In this document: positions 26,157 to 34,137 of the stretch, in pieces | Numbering within the stretch: the stretch's first letter is position 1 | Layout: each line of letters begins with the position of its first letter | From: JBDSZL01 sp039925145 | GTDB taxonomy: Bacteria; Acidobacteriota; Vicinamibacteria; Vicinamibacterales; SCN-69-37 | Length of the DNA: 64,000 bases | Direction of reading: 5' to 3' | Assembly: GCA_039925145.1 (NCBI GenBank) | Contig: JBDSZL010000068.1 | Coordinates: forward strand, 7,204 to 71,203 | Notes under the pieces: model-generated | What the model was told of the DNA's origin: nothing | What the model saw: only the letters and a program-made list of their open reading frames with translations | Databases searched by the model: none | Position numbers and translations under genes: made by a program

Positions 26157-27166
26157 AGGCGCGCTCGCTACACGCGCGGCTGGTCGCTGGCGTCATCGTG
26201 TGGGCCCTGGGCGTGCTCGGCGCCAGCTTCGCCGGCATGACGTTGATCAGCCGGAAGCCGGGATGGGTCATGGGCGTGCACTTCGCGATGCCCATCATTG
26301 CCGGGCTCGTGTTCATGGGCGCGGGGCTGCTTGTCGTGCGGCGCGGGCTGTCGCCGTTCCGCACACTGCGAGAGCGCCTCGCTGCGGTGCGCGATGGCCG
26401 AACCGCTCGGTTGGAAGGTGAGTATCCCATCGAAGTGGAGCCGCTCGTGGCCGATCTCAACGCCCTGCTCGACGAACGCGAGCGGCGCGTGGCCCGCGCA
26501 CTCGCCACGGCCGGCGATCTGGCGCATGGGCTGAAGACACCGCTCGCGATTCTGGCGCAGGAAACCGGGCGCGCCGATGCGGCCGGCCAGCACGATCTTG
26601 CGGTGGCCCTGCGCGACCAGGTGCAGCGCATGCGGCGGCAGGTCGATTCGCACCTGGCCCAGGCGCGCGTGACCGCTGCTGGCGCGCCGTCAACGGCGAG
26701 CACACGCGTCATCGATGCCGCGCACGGCATTGTCCGCACGATGGACCGGCTCTACACGGACCGCGCCCTGACGATTGAACTCGACATTCCCGCCGACTCC
26801 CACGTCAATGTTCCGCTCGAAGATCTCGAGGAGATGCTTGGGAACCTGCTCGACAACGCCTGCAAATGGGCGCGGACCCGGGTGTTCGTTTCGTCGCGCG
26901 CAGACGGGCGACGCGTGCTGATCGAGGTCGACGATGACGGGCCGGGGCTGGAGCCGGGGATGCGGGAACGGGTGCTGCAGCGGGGCGTGCGTGCCGACGA
27001 GGCGCCGGGCGGCTCCGGTCTTGGACTTGCGATCGTGCGCGACCTGGCCGAGGTCTATCGAGGGTCAATCGTGGTGGATCGCTCGGATCGAGGCGGCCTG
27101 CGCGCCAGGCTGACGCTGCCATCAGCCTGCCAGCCTGACGCTCCGACGCTTGGAATGGGCCGCTAG
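26153..27166 (+). CDS. Sensor histidine kinase, PhoQ-like
   Basis: 337 residues from a GTG in a GTGA overlap with the regulator gene. Two membrane segments (about residues 10-32 and 43-62) enclose only a very short periplasmic loop, so the signal may be sensed within the membrane. The H-box is DLAHGLKTPLAIL with His125, close to the PhoQ H-box. The N-box NLLDNACKWA, G1 DDDGPGL and G2 GGSGLGLAIV are intact. It phosphorylates the coupled regulator. The small sensory loop is the main difference from classical PhoQ. Confidence 0.92.
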   Translation: MKARSLHARLVAGVIVWALGVLGASFAGMTLISRKPGWVMGVHFAMPIIAGLVFMGAGLLVVRRGLSPFRTLRERLAAVRDGRTARLEGEYPIEVEPLVADLNALLDERERRVARALATAGDLAHGLKTPLAILAQETGRADAAGQHDLAVALRDQVQRMRRQVDSHLAQARVTAAGAPSTASTRVIDAAHGIVRTMDRLYTDRALTIELDIPADSHVNVPLEDLEEMLGNLLDNACKWARTRVFVSSRADGRRVLIEVDDDGPGLEPGMRERVLQRGVRADEAPGGSGLGLAIVRDLAEVYRGSIVVDRSDRGGLRARLTLPSACQPDAPTLGMGR

Positions 27167-27219
27167 CCGCGCACTCACGGCGGCCGCAACGGCGCAGTGA
27201 CGTGGTGCGGAGGGGATGT

Positions 27220-27657
27220 CTATCCGCGGCCGCGGCGGGCGGCGGGGCGCATGGTCTTGGGAGTGCGCGGTCCGGCAGTCTGGCTGGCCAGCTTTGCAGC
27301 GGGCGTCGCCGGCGCCGGTTGTCGGTGTTTCTTACCGGGCGCATCGACCATGCCGCCACTGCGGCGCTTGTCCGAAGTGGGGCTGGTTGGCCGAGCCGCA
27401 TTAGGCGGTGCGGGCTTGGCGGGACGTTTCTCGGTGCCCTGTTTGCTCGACAGATGGGTGAGAAGGGTCGCAGCTGCATCGCGCACGCTCGCGATCTGTG
27501 TGTTCAGGGCGTCCCCATCCATCCAGCCTTCTGCCTTGGCTTCCACAGTCCCGACCATGCGCCCGAGCTGCTCGGCGAAGGCCACGACCCGGCGCTCCAT
27601 CGCACTCTTCGTCTTCATGTCCTCGCCCGTTTGTGTCGTAGTGTCCCGCTTCGCCAT
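27220..27657 (-). CDS. Hypothetical protein with basic, Pro/Ala-rich tail
   Basis: 145 residues from the ATG at 27657. The first 75 residues (KRDTTTQTGEDMKTKSAMER, VVAFAEQLGRMVGTVEAKAE, ALNTQIASVRDAAATLLTHL) look like amphipathic helices. The remaining half is rich in Lys, Arg, Pro and Ala (EKRPAKPAPPNAARPTSPTS, KKHRQPAPATPAAK), like histone H1-type or AlgP-type tails. No family is recognised. A DNA-binding or scaffold role is only a guess from composition. It is convergent with the kinase gene, with about 50 bases between stops. Confidence 0.6.
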   Translation of the reverse strand: MAKRDTTTQTGEDMKTKSAMERRVVAFAEQLGRMVGTVEAKAEGWMDGDALNTQIASVRDAAATLLTHLSSKQGTEKRPAKPAPPNAARPTSPTSDKRRSGGMVDAPGKKHRQPAPATPAAKLASQTAGPRTPKTMRPAARRGRG

Positions 27658-27768
27658 GTGTACTCCAGTTCTCGAAGGTGTAATGCCGGCGTCCGCGATA
27701 CAGCCGAGCGGGACCGACGGTGGGCGCAAGAGCCGCCGCGGGACAACGCCCGCGGCACTCAGGGGGAA

Positions 27769-28491
27769 TCAGCCCCGGCGCGTGCGAATGCGGCGCGCGA
27801 CCAGGGCGGCGATCCCGGTGCCAAACAGTACCAGCGAGGCGGGCTCCGGATTGGCGATGGGCACGTCGAGCGGCTGCGTGGTGCCGCGCTCGAGGTCTGC
27901 CAGGTAGACCGTCTCCATGCCGCTGTCGGTGGCGCTGAGCGCTGCCGAGACACCGAGACGATTGCCCGCGGCCGCAAAGAACTGGGCCCGCTCAGCCGGC
28001 GTCAGGACCACCCGGAATAAGAAACCCGAACTGCCAGTGCCTTGGCCTGCTTCGGACAGCATCACCGGCAGCGGATAGGCACAGGACACACACGTATATG
28101 GGGCCGAGAACAGCAGTGACCCCGCCGCAGTGAAGAAGTTGACCTGCATCGCCTCGAGGAACACGTCGCTTGCGGGGTTGGTTTCGTTGAGGTTCAAGAC
28201 CAGCCCAAACGCGGAGTCGGTGCTGACGATCCCAATATCAGCCAGGTTAGAGACGGACCAGGTCCGGCTCTGAGATTTCGCGTCACCGGTGAGGCTGTCG
28301 GCCGTGCCCGTCCACGCCACGGCGCCTGTCTCGGTCGGGCTGCTTTGAATCACGAGCACGGTCGGCACATTGCCAAGGCCCGAGCCGGTGGAAAAAGTCT
28401 CGTTGGCGAAGGTAATCGAAGCAGCTTCTGCGGTTGTACTTACGGCCAGCGCGAACGCGGCTGCGATCAGACAAATACCCTTGCGGCTCAT
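27769..28491 (-). CDS. PEP-CTERM sorting-domain protein
   Basis: 240 residues with a Sec signal peptide (MSRKGICLIAAAFALAVSTTAEA) and a C-terminal PEP-CTERM tripartite signal: NPEPASLVLFGTGIAALVAR then RIRTRRG. That is PEP, hydrophobic helix and Arg-rich end. The body is a beta-rich segment of unknown function with two Cys residues in YTCVSCAYP. Such proteins are cut by an exosortase and anchored or exported with exopolysaccharide. The exosortase gene is not in the window. The ATG at 28491 is chosen for the signal peptide; a longer in-frame extension upstream runs through the duplicated segment and is not coding. Confidence 0.88.
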   Translation of the reverse strand: MSRKGICLIAAAFALAVSTTAEAASITFANETFSTGSGLGNVPTVLVIQSSPTETGAVAWTGTADSLTGDAKSQSRTWSVSNLADIGIVSTDSAFGLVLNLNETNPASDVFLEAMQVNFFTAAGSLLFSAPYTCVSCAYPLPVMLSEAGQGTGSSGFLFRVVLTPAERAQFFAAAGNRLGVSAALSATDSGMETVYLADLERGTTQPLDVPIANPEPASLVLFGTGIAALVARRIRTRRG

Positions 28492-28650
28492 GCACACACC
28501 TTTTTCTTCACCAGCTGGATCGGGAGCCATCCACTGGGCGCAATGTCCTGCTGCACGATTCAGTCCACACCGACTGGCAAGGAGCGGTACTTCCAAGCAC
28601 TGCGGCGGAAGGGTTTGGAGACCGGCGACCTCGGCCCGGCGGCAGGGTCT

Positions 28651-28705
28651 GGGCATCGTGCGTGACGCTTGGCGTTTTTTACACAGGCCGCACGACCGGA
28701 GGGCC
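28651..28705 (+). repeat. 55-bp duplicated segment, copy 1
   Basis: This segment is repeated at 30807-30861 in the same orientation with one mismatch in 55 bases. It contains the inverted pair TCGTGCG and CGCACGA. Copy 2 lies inside the IS110-like remnant region, so copy 1 may be a displaced piece or end of the same element. Copy 1 borders the IS3-like remnant. Confidence 0.85.
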
Positions 28706-28733
28706 TTGGGCCGGGCCGGTGACCGGTTTGTGT

Positions 28734-29040
28734 TGGAGCGGGCTACGGGTGGCCTTCTTCGCGAAGCCGAGCCGGTAAGATTCCGGTCCATCGCGACGGA
28801 GAAAGCCCATCGTGCCGTCACGATCCTCTTTCGGTGCCTGAGCGTCACGCCGAGCGGCTTCTACGCGTGGCGACGGCGCCCGGAGTCCGCGCGCGCCCAA
28901 GAGGACCGACGCTTGAAAGTGTTGATTCAAACCTCGTTCAACGAAGGGCGCGGGTACTACGGCAGCCCGCGTCCATGACGATCTCGTCGCCGCGACGGAG
29001 CGCGTCAGTCGCAAACGCATCATTCGGTTGATGCAGGAGG
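28734..29040 (+). pseudogene. IS3-family transposase remnant (orfA end and orfB start)
   Basis: Two decayed pieces are readable. First, TTGGAGCGGGCTACG.. followed by the frame VAFFAKPSR and a TAA matches the usual end of IS3 orfA (..ATAFFAKxxR). One extra base breaks the frame. Then orfB reads EKAHRAVTILFRCLSVTPSG, FYAWRRRPESARAQEDRRLK and YGSPR, the usual start of an IS3 orfB. A frameshift at about 28975 is followed in another frame by VHDDLVAATERVSRKRIIRL and MQED, where the gene breaks off. The DDE catalytic domain is absent, so the element is dead. Confidence 0.8.
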
Positions 29041-29070
29041 ACTGCGTCCCCGCGGACAACGCCCTCCACA

Positions 29071-29105
29071 ACGGATGACGGATGACGGATGACGGATGAC
29101 GGATG
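29071..29105. repeat. Tandem ACGGATG heptamer, five units
   Basis: Five exact head-to-tail copies of ACGGATG lie between the IS3 remnant and the SRPBCC gene. The last unit runs into the ATG region of that gene. A slippage-prone tract of this kind so close to a start codon could vary in length between strains. Confidence 0.9.
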
Positions 29106-29112
29106 ATAGGGG

Positions 29113-29553
29113 ATGCCCGTAGACGTCATCACCGAGATCGTGATCGCCCGGCCGCCAGAGCAGGTGGCCGCATATGCCGGCGATCCGTCGAACGCGCCGG
29201 AATGGTACGTGAACATCAAGGGGGTCGAGTGGAAGACGCCGCCGCCGCTCGCCGTCGGCTCTCGCCTCGCGTTCGTGGCCCACTTCCTCGGCCGACGCCT
29301 GGCCTACACATACGCGATTGTCGAGCTCGTGCCCGGTTCCAAGCTCGTGATGCGGACCGCCGAGGGGCCGTTTCCGATGGAGACGACTTACACTTGGCAG
29401 CCAGAAGGTGACGGGAAGACCAGGATGACGTTGCGCAACCGCGGCGAGCCGCGCGGCTTCTCGAAGATCGTCGGCCCGCTGATGGCTGCGGCGATGCGCC
29501 GGGCGAATCGGAAAGATCTCGCTCGCCTCAAAGCGCTCCTCGAGAGCCGCTGA
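29113..29553 (+). CDS. SRPBCC/polyketide-cyclase-like protein
   Basis: 146 residues with the START/Bet v1-type outline: VITEIVIARPPEQVAAYAGD (first strand and helix), SNAPEWY, GSRLAFVAHFLGRRLAYTY, VMRTAEGPFPMETTYTW and a C-terminal helix IVGPLMAAAMRRANRKDLAR. The fold encloses a hydrophobic pocket for lipids, polyketides or coenzymes; the ligand is unknown. The ATG at 29113 has AGGGG just upstream. It is intact although surrounded by decayed DNA, and it begins directly behind the heptamer tract. Confidence 0.85.
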   Translation: MPVDVITEIVIARPPEQVAAYAGDPSNAPEWYVNIKGVEWKTPPPLAVGSRLAFVAHFLGRRLAYTYAIVELVPGSKLVMRTAEGPFPMETTYTWQPEGDGKTRMTLRNRGEPRGFSKIVGPLMAAAMRRANRKDLARLKALLESR

Positions 29554-29567
29554 TCGTTGCCCCGGAT

Positions 29568-29585
29568 CCTGATCCCCGAAAGCCG
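29568..29585 (+). repeat. 18-bp direct repeat, copy 1 (copy 2 at 31350)
   Basis: CCTGATCCCCGAAAGCCG occurs here and at 31350-31367. Copy 1 lies between the intact SRPBCC gene and the truncated permease. Copy 2 lies at the 5' break of the IS110-like remnant. The pair therefore brackets about 1.8 kb of damaged DNA and may mark insertion or recombination boundaries. Confidence 0.8.
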
Positions 29586-29623
29586 CCCGCTCAGCGGGCG
29601 ATCAACAATCTGTCGTTCTTCGC

Positions 29624-30082
29624 GTGCTGGTGGCTCCTGATGAATCGGATGCCCACACTGGGTTCTTTCTACATGCGTCCGGATACGTCAGTTGGGCGAC
29701 GAGTCCGCTGGCGGTGGTCGGGATCGCGGAGTCGGCGGTCGTCCTCTTCGCCGCAAGCGTCATCCTTTTCAGCATCGGATTCTGGATGGCCAAGGGCGAC
29801 ACGGTGGCACGGCATCTCTGGGAGCTGATGATCACGTTCGCGCTCTATCCCGAGTCGTTGTTTGGCGGGCTGCTTCGCGTGATGCTGTCCACGGTGCTGC
29901 CGGCGGGGTTTGTCGCGTACCTGCCGGTGCGCGTCATTCGAGATGCCTCGGTGCGCCACGCCGCCCTTCTCGTGCCCGTCGCGGCCCTCTATCTGACACT
30001 CGCGCTCGTCCTGTTCATCGCGGCCTCCGACGGTATGCGTCCGGAAGCCGGTTTTGCGCGATGGGATAGTCGTGCGGGATGA
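29624..30082 (+). pseudogene. Truncated ABC-2-type permease (DUF990/ABC2_membrane_6-like)
   Basis: The readable part (GIAESAVVLFAASVILFSIG, FWMAKGDTVARHLWELMITF, ALYPESLFGGLLRVMLSTVL, PAGFVAYLPVRVIRD) matches the C-terminal half of DUF990-type ABC permeases, which carry FW..(E)..EFAQYP and a late FVNYYPA-like motif. The first 100 or more residues and two or three membrane spans are missing. Another frame just upstream (NLSFFACWWLLM) looks like a shifted piece of the same gene. No matching ATPase is adjacent. I therefore read it as a 5'-truncated, frameshifted relic rather than a working transporter. Confidence 0.6.
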
Positions 30083-30202
30083 GCCCGGCATCGCGCCCCT
30101 GCCGATGCGGGTTCTTCTGCTATCATCCGGCCGTCCAACGACATCAAGCCGCCGACGCGTGGCGACGCTCAGCGGCGAACACGAATAGCGCGGCGTTGGA
30201 CG

Positions 30203-30805
30203 GTGGTCTGGCGGAGGGCGAAATCCGCGCGATGTGCGCTTCACCGCTCTTGTCAGAATGTCGCTGCGGGCGTTGGCGTGTTGCTCGTCGTCGCTCTCTC
30301 TCTGCGACCGATCGACGCGCGGCCGGACGCGGCTGTCCAAGTATCTGGTGTCTTCCAGAATGAAATCGATCTCGACCGGTTTGTGACTCGATTCCTTGCC
30401 ACGACCGAGGAATACCAAAAGGCATTCCGGAATCTCGTGGCGGAGGAAACGTTGACTATCGAGGTGTATCGGGCCTCCGGTGAGCTCGAGAAACGACGGC
30501 AGATCGTGTCCGATCTGCTGGTGTACCACTCGTCCCGTGATGGGAGCGACGCAACAACCGAGTGCCGTGACGTTCGATCGGTGGATGGCAAGGCGGTGGC
30601 GAAGCACGGCGAGCGGGCATTGAAGCTATTCGTGAACGCTTCCAAGGCGGATTCGGACGACCTTACTCGCTCGGCCGGATGTTCTTGCGCGCGTGGCTGG
30701 CAAGAGTCATCCGTGTGGTGGAGTACTTCATCTCTCGCCCGGCCATTTCATGAATTAGCTACACTGCCGTCAGGCCAGGAAGCGTGGGGAGGCGGGGCCC
30801 AATAG
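30203..30805 (+). pseudogene. C-terminally truncated exported protein
   Basis: An open frame starting with a GTG and a hydrophobic N-terminal stretch (GVGVLLVVALSL). The part RFLATTEEYQKAFRNLVAEE, EVYRASGELEKRRQIVSDLL and CRDVRSVDGKAVAKHGERAL resembles a family of long acidobacterial secreted proteins in which an early helix region is followed by RxxxSDFLLV and FRDVxxVDGxxVxDRxxRL motifs. The homologous part ends at about residue 155 and the rest runs into unrelated sequence and the IS110-like remnant. The gene seems cut by the mobile element. The family assignment is from memory of the motif and should be checked. Confidence 0.5.
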
Positions 30806-31340
30806 TGGGCATCGTGCGTGACGCTTGGCGTTCTTTACACAGGCCGCACGACCGGAGGGCCGCAGACTTGTGTTCGCCAGCATCCGTCGAAACCGTCGAC
30901 ACAAACGCTGGGCCTTGTCGGTGATCGCGATCACCCGCGCCGGCTGTCCGGCGCGGCGCGCCTGGAGGCCCCGTCCGACACCCGGACGATGCTGGTAGTG
31001 CCAGCTCGCCTCTACCAGAAACCGCCGGACCAACGCATTGCCCACCTTGGTGATCCGTCCGCGCCGATGCTTCTCGCCGCTGGAGGCCTCGCGGCGTCAT
31101 CGCGCGCCGCGCCAGATCGCGCACCGCTTCGTCGGCCGGCGTCGGTAGCTGCACGACCGTCAGCAGGCCCGCGCGCCCGAGTTCGGCCAAGTTGTGGGCG
31201 TCGCGCCGATTCGTCTTGACGCGGTCGCCCGGCTTACGTGGCATCAAGGCGGGAGCAATGACGTCGCACGCGATCCGGTCCGTCGCGACTTGGCGCTGCA
31301 GCGCGTACCCCCACGGGCCGGCTTCGTAGAACACGTGCAC
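30770..31340 (-). pseudogene. IS110-family transposase remnant
   Basis: On the minus strand the N-terminal part of an IS110-type transposase is clear: VFYEAGPWGYALQRQV, IAPALMPRKPGDRVKTNRRD and AHNLAELGRAGLLTVVQLP, which carry the RuvC-like Asp residues (DRVKTNRRDA). After about residue 75 the reading frame is lost. A second frame further on (GNALVRRFLVEASWHYQHRP, GQPARVIAITDKAQRLCRRF) is the usual C-terminal region of the same family. The middle is missing, so an internal deletion plus frameshift has killed the gene. Its far end holds copy 2 of the 55-bp segment. Confidence 0.85.
30807..30861 (+). repeat. 55-bp duplicated segment, copy 2
   Basis: This matches 28651-28705 in the same orientation with one mismatch. 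It overlaps the C-terminal end of the IS110-like remnant and is probably part of, or adjacent to, the element's original end. See copy 1 for the internal inverted pair. Confidence 0.85.
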
Positions 31341-31419
31341 CGCTCAGACCCTGATCCCCGAAAGCCGGACGAACTCCGCTCGCTTCTCAGCACGTCCACC
31401 GCATAGAATCCGGCACACC

Positions 31420-33684
31420 GTGATTCGTGCCCTGCTGCTGGCCGTTTTCTTCGCAAGCGGATGTGCCGCACTGATCTACCAGACCCTCTGGCAACGGCTG
31501 CTGACGCTCTTCGGCGGCGCCGACGTCTACTCGGTCACCATCGTCGTCGCCGCGTTCATGGGCGGCCTGGGCTTCGGCAACCTGGCCGGAGGATGGCTCG
31601 CCGACCGTCTTCCTGCACGAACGCGCCTGATGGCATTCGCCGCCTGCGAAGCGGCGGTCGCGATTTTCGCCGTCGCCAGCGTTCCTCTCTACTACGACGT
31701 GCTGTACACGCGATTCGGCGATGTCGACCTCTCGCACGCCGGCCTGGCCATCGTCGTCGCGTGCATCACGCTCTGGCCGACATTCTTCATGGGTATGTCC
31801 CTACCATTGCTCGCCCGGCCGTTCCGCGCTGACGACGACGCGGTGGAGGAATGGATCGCGTCGCTTTATGGGTGGAACACGCTCGGCGCGGCCTTCGGCG
31901 CCCTGACGAGTGGGTTGCTGCTGTTCCGGTGGCTGGATATCCGGCAGAGCACCATGCTTGCCGCCGTCGTGAGCGGCGGCTGCGCGATCGTCGCTGCGGT
32001 GCTGGCTCGCCGCACCCCACACGCGGCTCAGGTGCCGTCGACTCGTACGGTTGAGGAAGCGCTTCCCAGTGTCGCCGCCACCGATCGTCTGACGTGGTGG
32101 ATCCTCGCCTACGCGTGCTCGGGGTTCATCGCGCTGTCGCTCGAGATCGTCTGGTTCCGCGTGCTGGGCACCATGCTCAAGTCCAACGCGTACACGTTCG
32201 GCTGCTTGCTGGCCACGTTCCTGGTCGGCCTCGGGGCAGGAACGCTCGCGGGGCGCCATCGTGTGCTGCGCCGCTGGAACGCCGCGCGGGCCTTCGTACT
32301 GTCTCAGTTTGCGGTGCCGATCCTCGCGGCCCTTTCGTTGGCACTCCTTCTGTTCGTCGTCGAACACGTCGGGCCGGCCGGCCCCATCCGCCGGTTCCTG
32401 GCGAGTCCAAATCCACTCACGCCACACTCGTTCCGATCGATCCGTGCCGTAGCGCTTTACGTCGGACTGGCCGGCAGCCTGATCCTGCCGGCGACCATTG
32501 CGATGGGCCTGAGCTTCGGCTTTCTGCAGCGCGCCGTGCAGACCGACGGTCGCTACATCGCCCGGCGCGTCGGCTGGCTGCAGACGGCTAACATCGCGGG
32601 ATCGATGGCCGGCGCTCTCGCGACGGGCATCTGGATGCTTTCCTGGTTCGGCGCCCCTCGAACGTTGCAGCTGCTCGTCGGGCTCAGTCCCGTCGCCCTC
32701 GTCCTCGGGTGGGCGATTCACGCTATCCGGTCGAAGGTCCTGCTGGCGGCCTCGCTCGTCGTGGCTGTGCTGACGGCTGCGGCGCTGCCAGGGCCGGACG
32801 CATTCTGGGCCAAACTGCATGGCGCGACGACAGCCAATGCGATCGTGCAGGAGGACGCCTCCGGCGTCGTGTTGCTCCGCGACGAAGGCGACGGACGGAC
32901 GCGAGTGTTCCTCGGTGGCTTCAGCCAGAGCTGGTTACCCTACGGTGGCGCCCACACGGCACTGGGCGCACTGCCCACACTCGTGCACCCACATCCCGAG
33001 CGCGTAGCGGTCATTGGCCTCGGGTCGGGTGACACACTGTTCTCTATCGGCGCGCGGCCGGAGACGCGAACGATCGACAACTTCGAAATTGTCGGGACGC
33101 AGCTGGCTGCGCTCCGGCAACTGGATCGGGCCGGCCGATACCCGGCGCTCTCAGCCCTGCTCGGCGATCCGCGTGTAACCTACCGCGTGACCGACGCGCG
33201 CGCGCACCTTCGACGCGTCAAGCCCCGCTACGACATCATTGAAGCCGACGCGTTACTCCCGACGGCCGCCTATTCGGGCAATCTGTATTCGCGAGAGTAC
33301 TTCGCACTGCTGCGCGCCTCGCTCAGGCCAGGCGGGTTCGCCGTGACGTGGGCGCCGACGCCGCGCATCCGGGCCACGGTCGCGGCCGTGTTTCCGTACG
33401 TATTGCTGTTCCGCGACATTGCCATCGCCAGCGATCAGCCGATTCCGTACGTGCGGGAACTCGTGGAGCAGCGACTGCAGGCGCCGGCGGTTGCCGCCCA
33501 TTTCGTGCGGGGCCAGATAGACATTCGCCGGATCCTGGGTGCATACCTGGATCCGGCGCCGGTCGCGTTGACGCCCGGCGCTGGCCGCGAGTCCTACGTG
33601 GACATCAACCGGGATCTGTTTCCGAAGGACGAATTCGAACGCCCGTACGGGACGCACGGCGAGATCTCCGCGCTCAATCCCTGA
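31420..33684 (+). CDS. Fused membrane transporter-like and spermidine-synthase-like protein
   Basis: 754 residues from a GTG at 31420. The first 450 residues carry about 12 hydrophobic segments with MFS-like loops (GGLGFGNLAGGWLADRLPAR, MGMSLPLLARPF, EIVWFRVLGTML). The C-terminal third is a spermidine/spermine-synthase-like Rossmann domain: VAVIGLGSGDTLFSIG, DNFEIV, YDIIEADALLP, YSREYFALLRASLRPGGF. The usual catalytic acid motif GGG-D/E is altered (GLGSGDT), so aminopropyl transfer is uncertain. This membrane fusion type is common in Acidobacteria and its role is unknown. It is the only intact large gene between 29.6 and 34.1 kb. Confidence 0.85.
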   Translation: MIRALLLAVFFASGCAALIYQTLWQRLLTLFGGADVYSVTIVVAAFMGGLGFGNLAGGWLADRLPARTRLMAFAACEAAVAIFAVASVPLYYDVLYTRFGDVDLSHAGLAIVVACITLWPTFFMGMSLPLLARPFRADDDAVEEWIASLYGWNTLGAAFGALTSGLLLFRWLDIRQSTMLAAVVSGGCAIVAAVLARRTPHAAQVPSTRTVEEALPSVAATDRLTWWILAYACSGFIALSLEIVWFRVLGTMLKSNAYTFGCLLATFLVGLGAGTLAGRHRVLRRWNAARAFVLSQFAVPILAALSLALLLFVVEHVGPAGPIRRFLASPNPLTPHSFRSIRAVALYVGLAGSLILPATIAMGLSFGFLQRAVQTDGRYIARRVGWLQTANIAGSMAGALATGIWMLSWFGAPRTLQLLVGLSPVALVLGWAIHAIRSKVLLAASLVVAVLTAAALPGPDAFWAKLHGATTANAIVQEDASGVVLLRDEGDGRTRVFLGGFSQSWLPYGGAHTALGALPTLVHPHPERVAVIGLGSGDTLFSIGARPETRTIDNFEIVGTQLAALRQLDRAGRYPALSALLGDPRVTYRVTDARAHLRRVKPRYDIIEADALLPTAAYSGNLYSREYFALLRASLRPGGFAVTWAPTPRIRATVAAVFPYVLLFRDIAIASDQPIPYVRELVEQRLQAPAVAAHFVRGQIDIRRILGAYLDPAPVALTPGAGRESYVDINRDLFPKDEFERPYGTHGEISALNP

Positions 33685-33754
33685 CCGAATTCCTGTGTCA
33701 CGGTGCGCGCCGGCTCAGGGCGAGACCAGGAAGGCCGGGCCACCCACCAACGCG

Positions 33755-33900
33755 ACAGTGGTCGTGCGCAACGGGTTTGCGCCACGCGACCGCGAGATCA
33801 TCACCGCCTACTTCTCGCAACGTGCGCCGGCAGAGACGTCATCGTGTACCGATCCGCCACGCAGAAGGTCATTGATGCGACAGGCGAGCATGGTCGCCGC
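33755..33900 (+). pseudogene. Possible remnant of a CigR/RcnB-like small protein
   Basis: One frame reads TVVVRNGFAPRDREIITAYF and a second frame, right after it, reads GRDVIVYRSATQKVIDAT. In CigR/RcnB-like proteins the first motif (FxxRDRxxIxxYY) is followed by LPPGL repeats and then by GRDVVVYDxxxxxVxDV. Here the two ends are next to each other in different frames and the LPPGL part is missing, as expected from an internal deletion. The following 140 bases (WPYGKFGFN in one frame) may be a piece of a different membrane protein; beyond that nothing coding is recognised up to 34138. Family identity is tentative. Confidence 0.4.
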
Positions 33901-34137
33901 CTGGATGCTCGCATTCGGCACGCTGATGTGGCCATACGGCAAGTTCGGCTTCAACGCGGCCATCACGGCGGGAGCCCGCACGGGAGGGGTCTATGGGCTG
34001 GCCGTCGCCTCGTGGTGTTGTTGATGTCTGCAGTGGGGCTTCTTGCGAGAGTCGCGCTCCGTCATGCCCGCGCGGCGGACGCGGCGACGTCGGTATACTA
34101 GCGTCCGTGCTGCGTCCAGATTGGAGGCGTCCCGATT

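Noticed and set aside
28370..28733. Long plus-strand frame into the IS3 remnant
   Set aside because: The first half is the shadow of the PEP-CTERM gene and the duplicated segment; only the later part is transposase-like.
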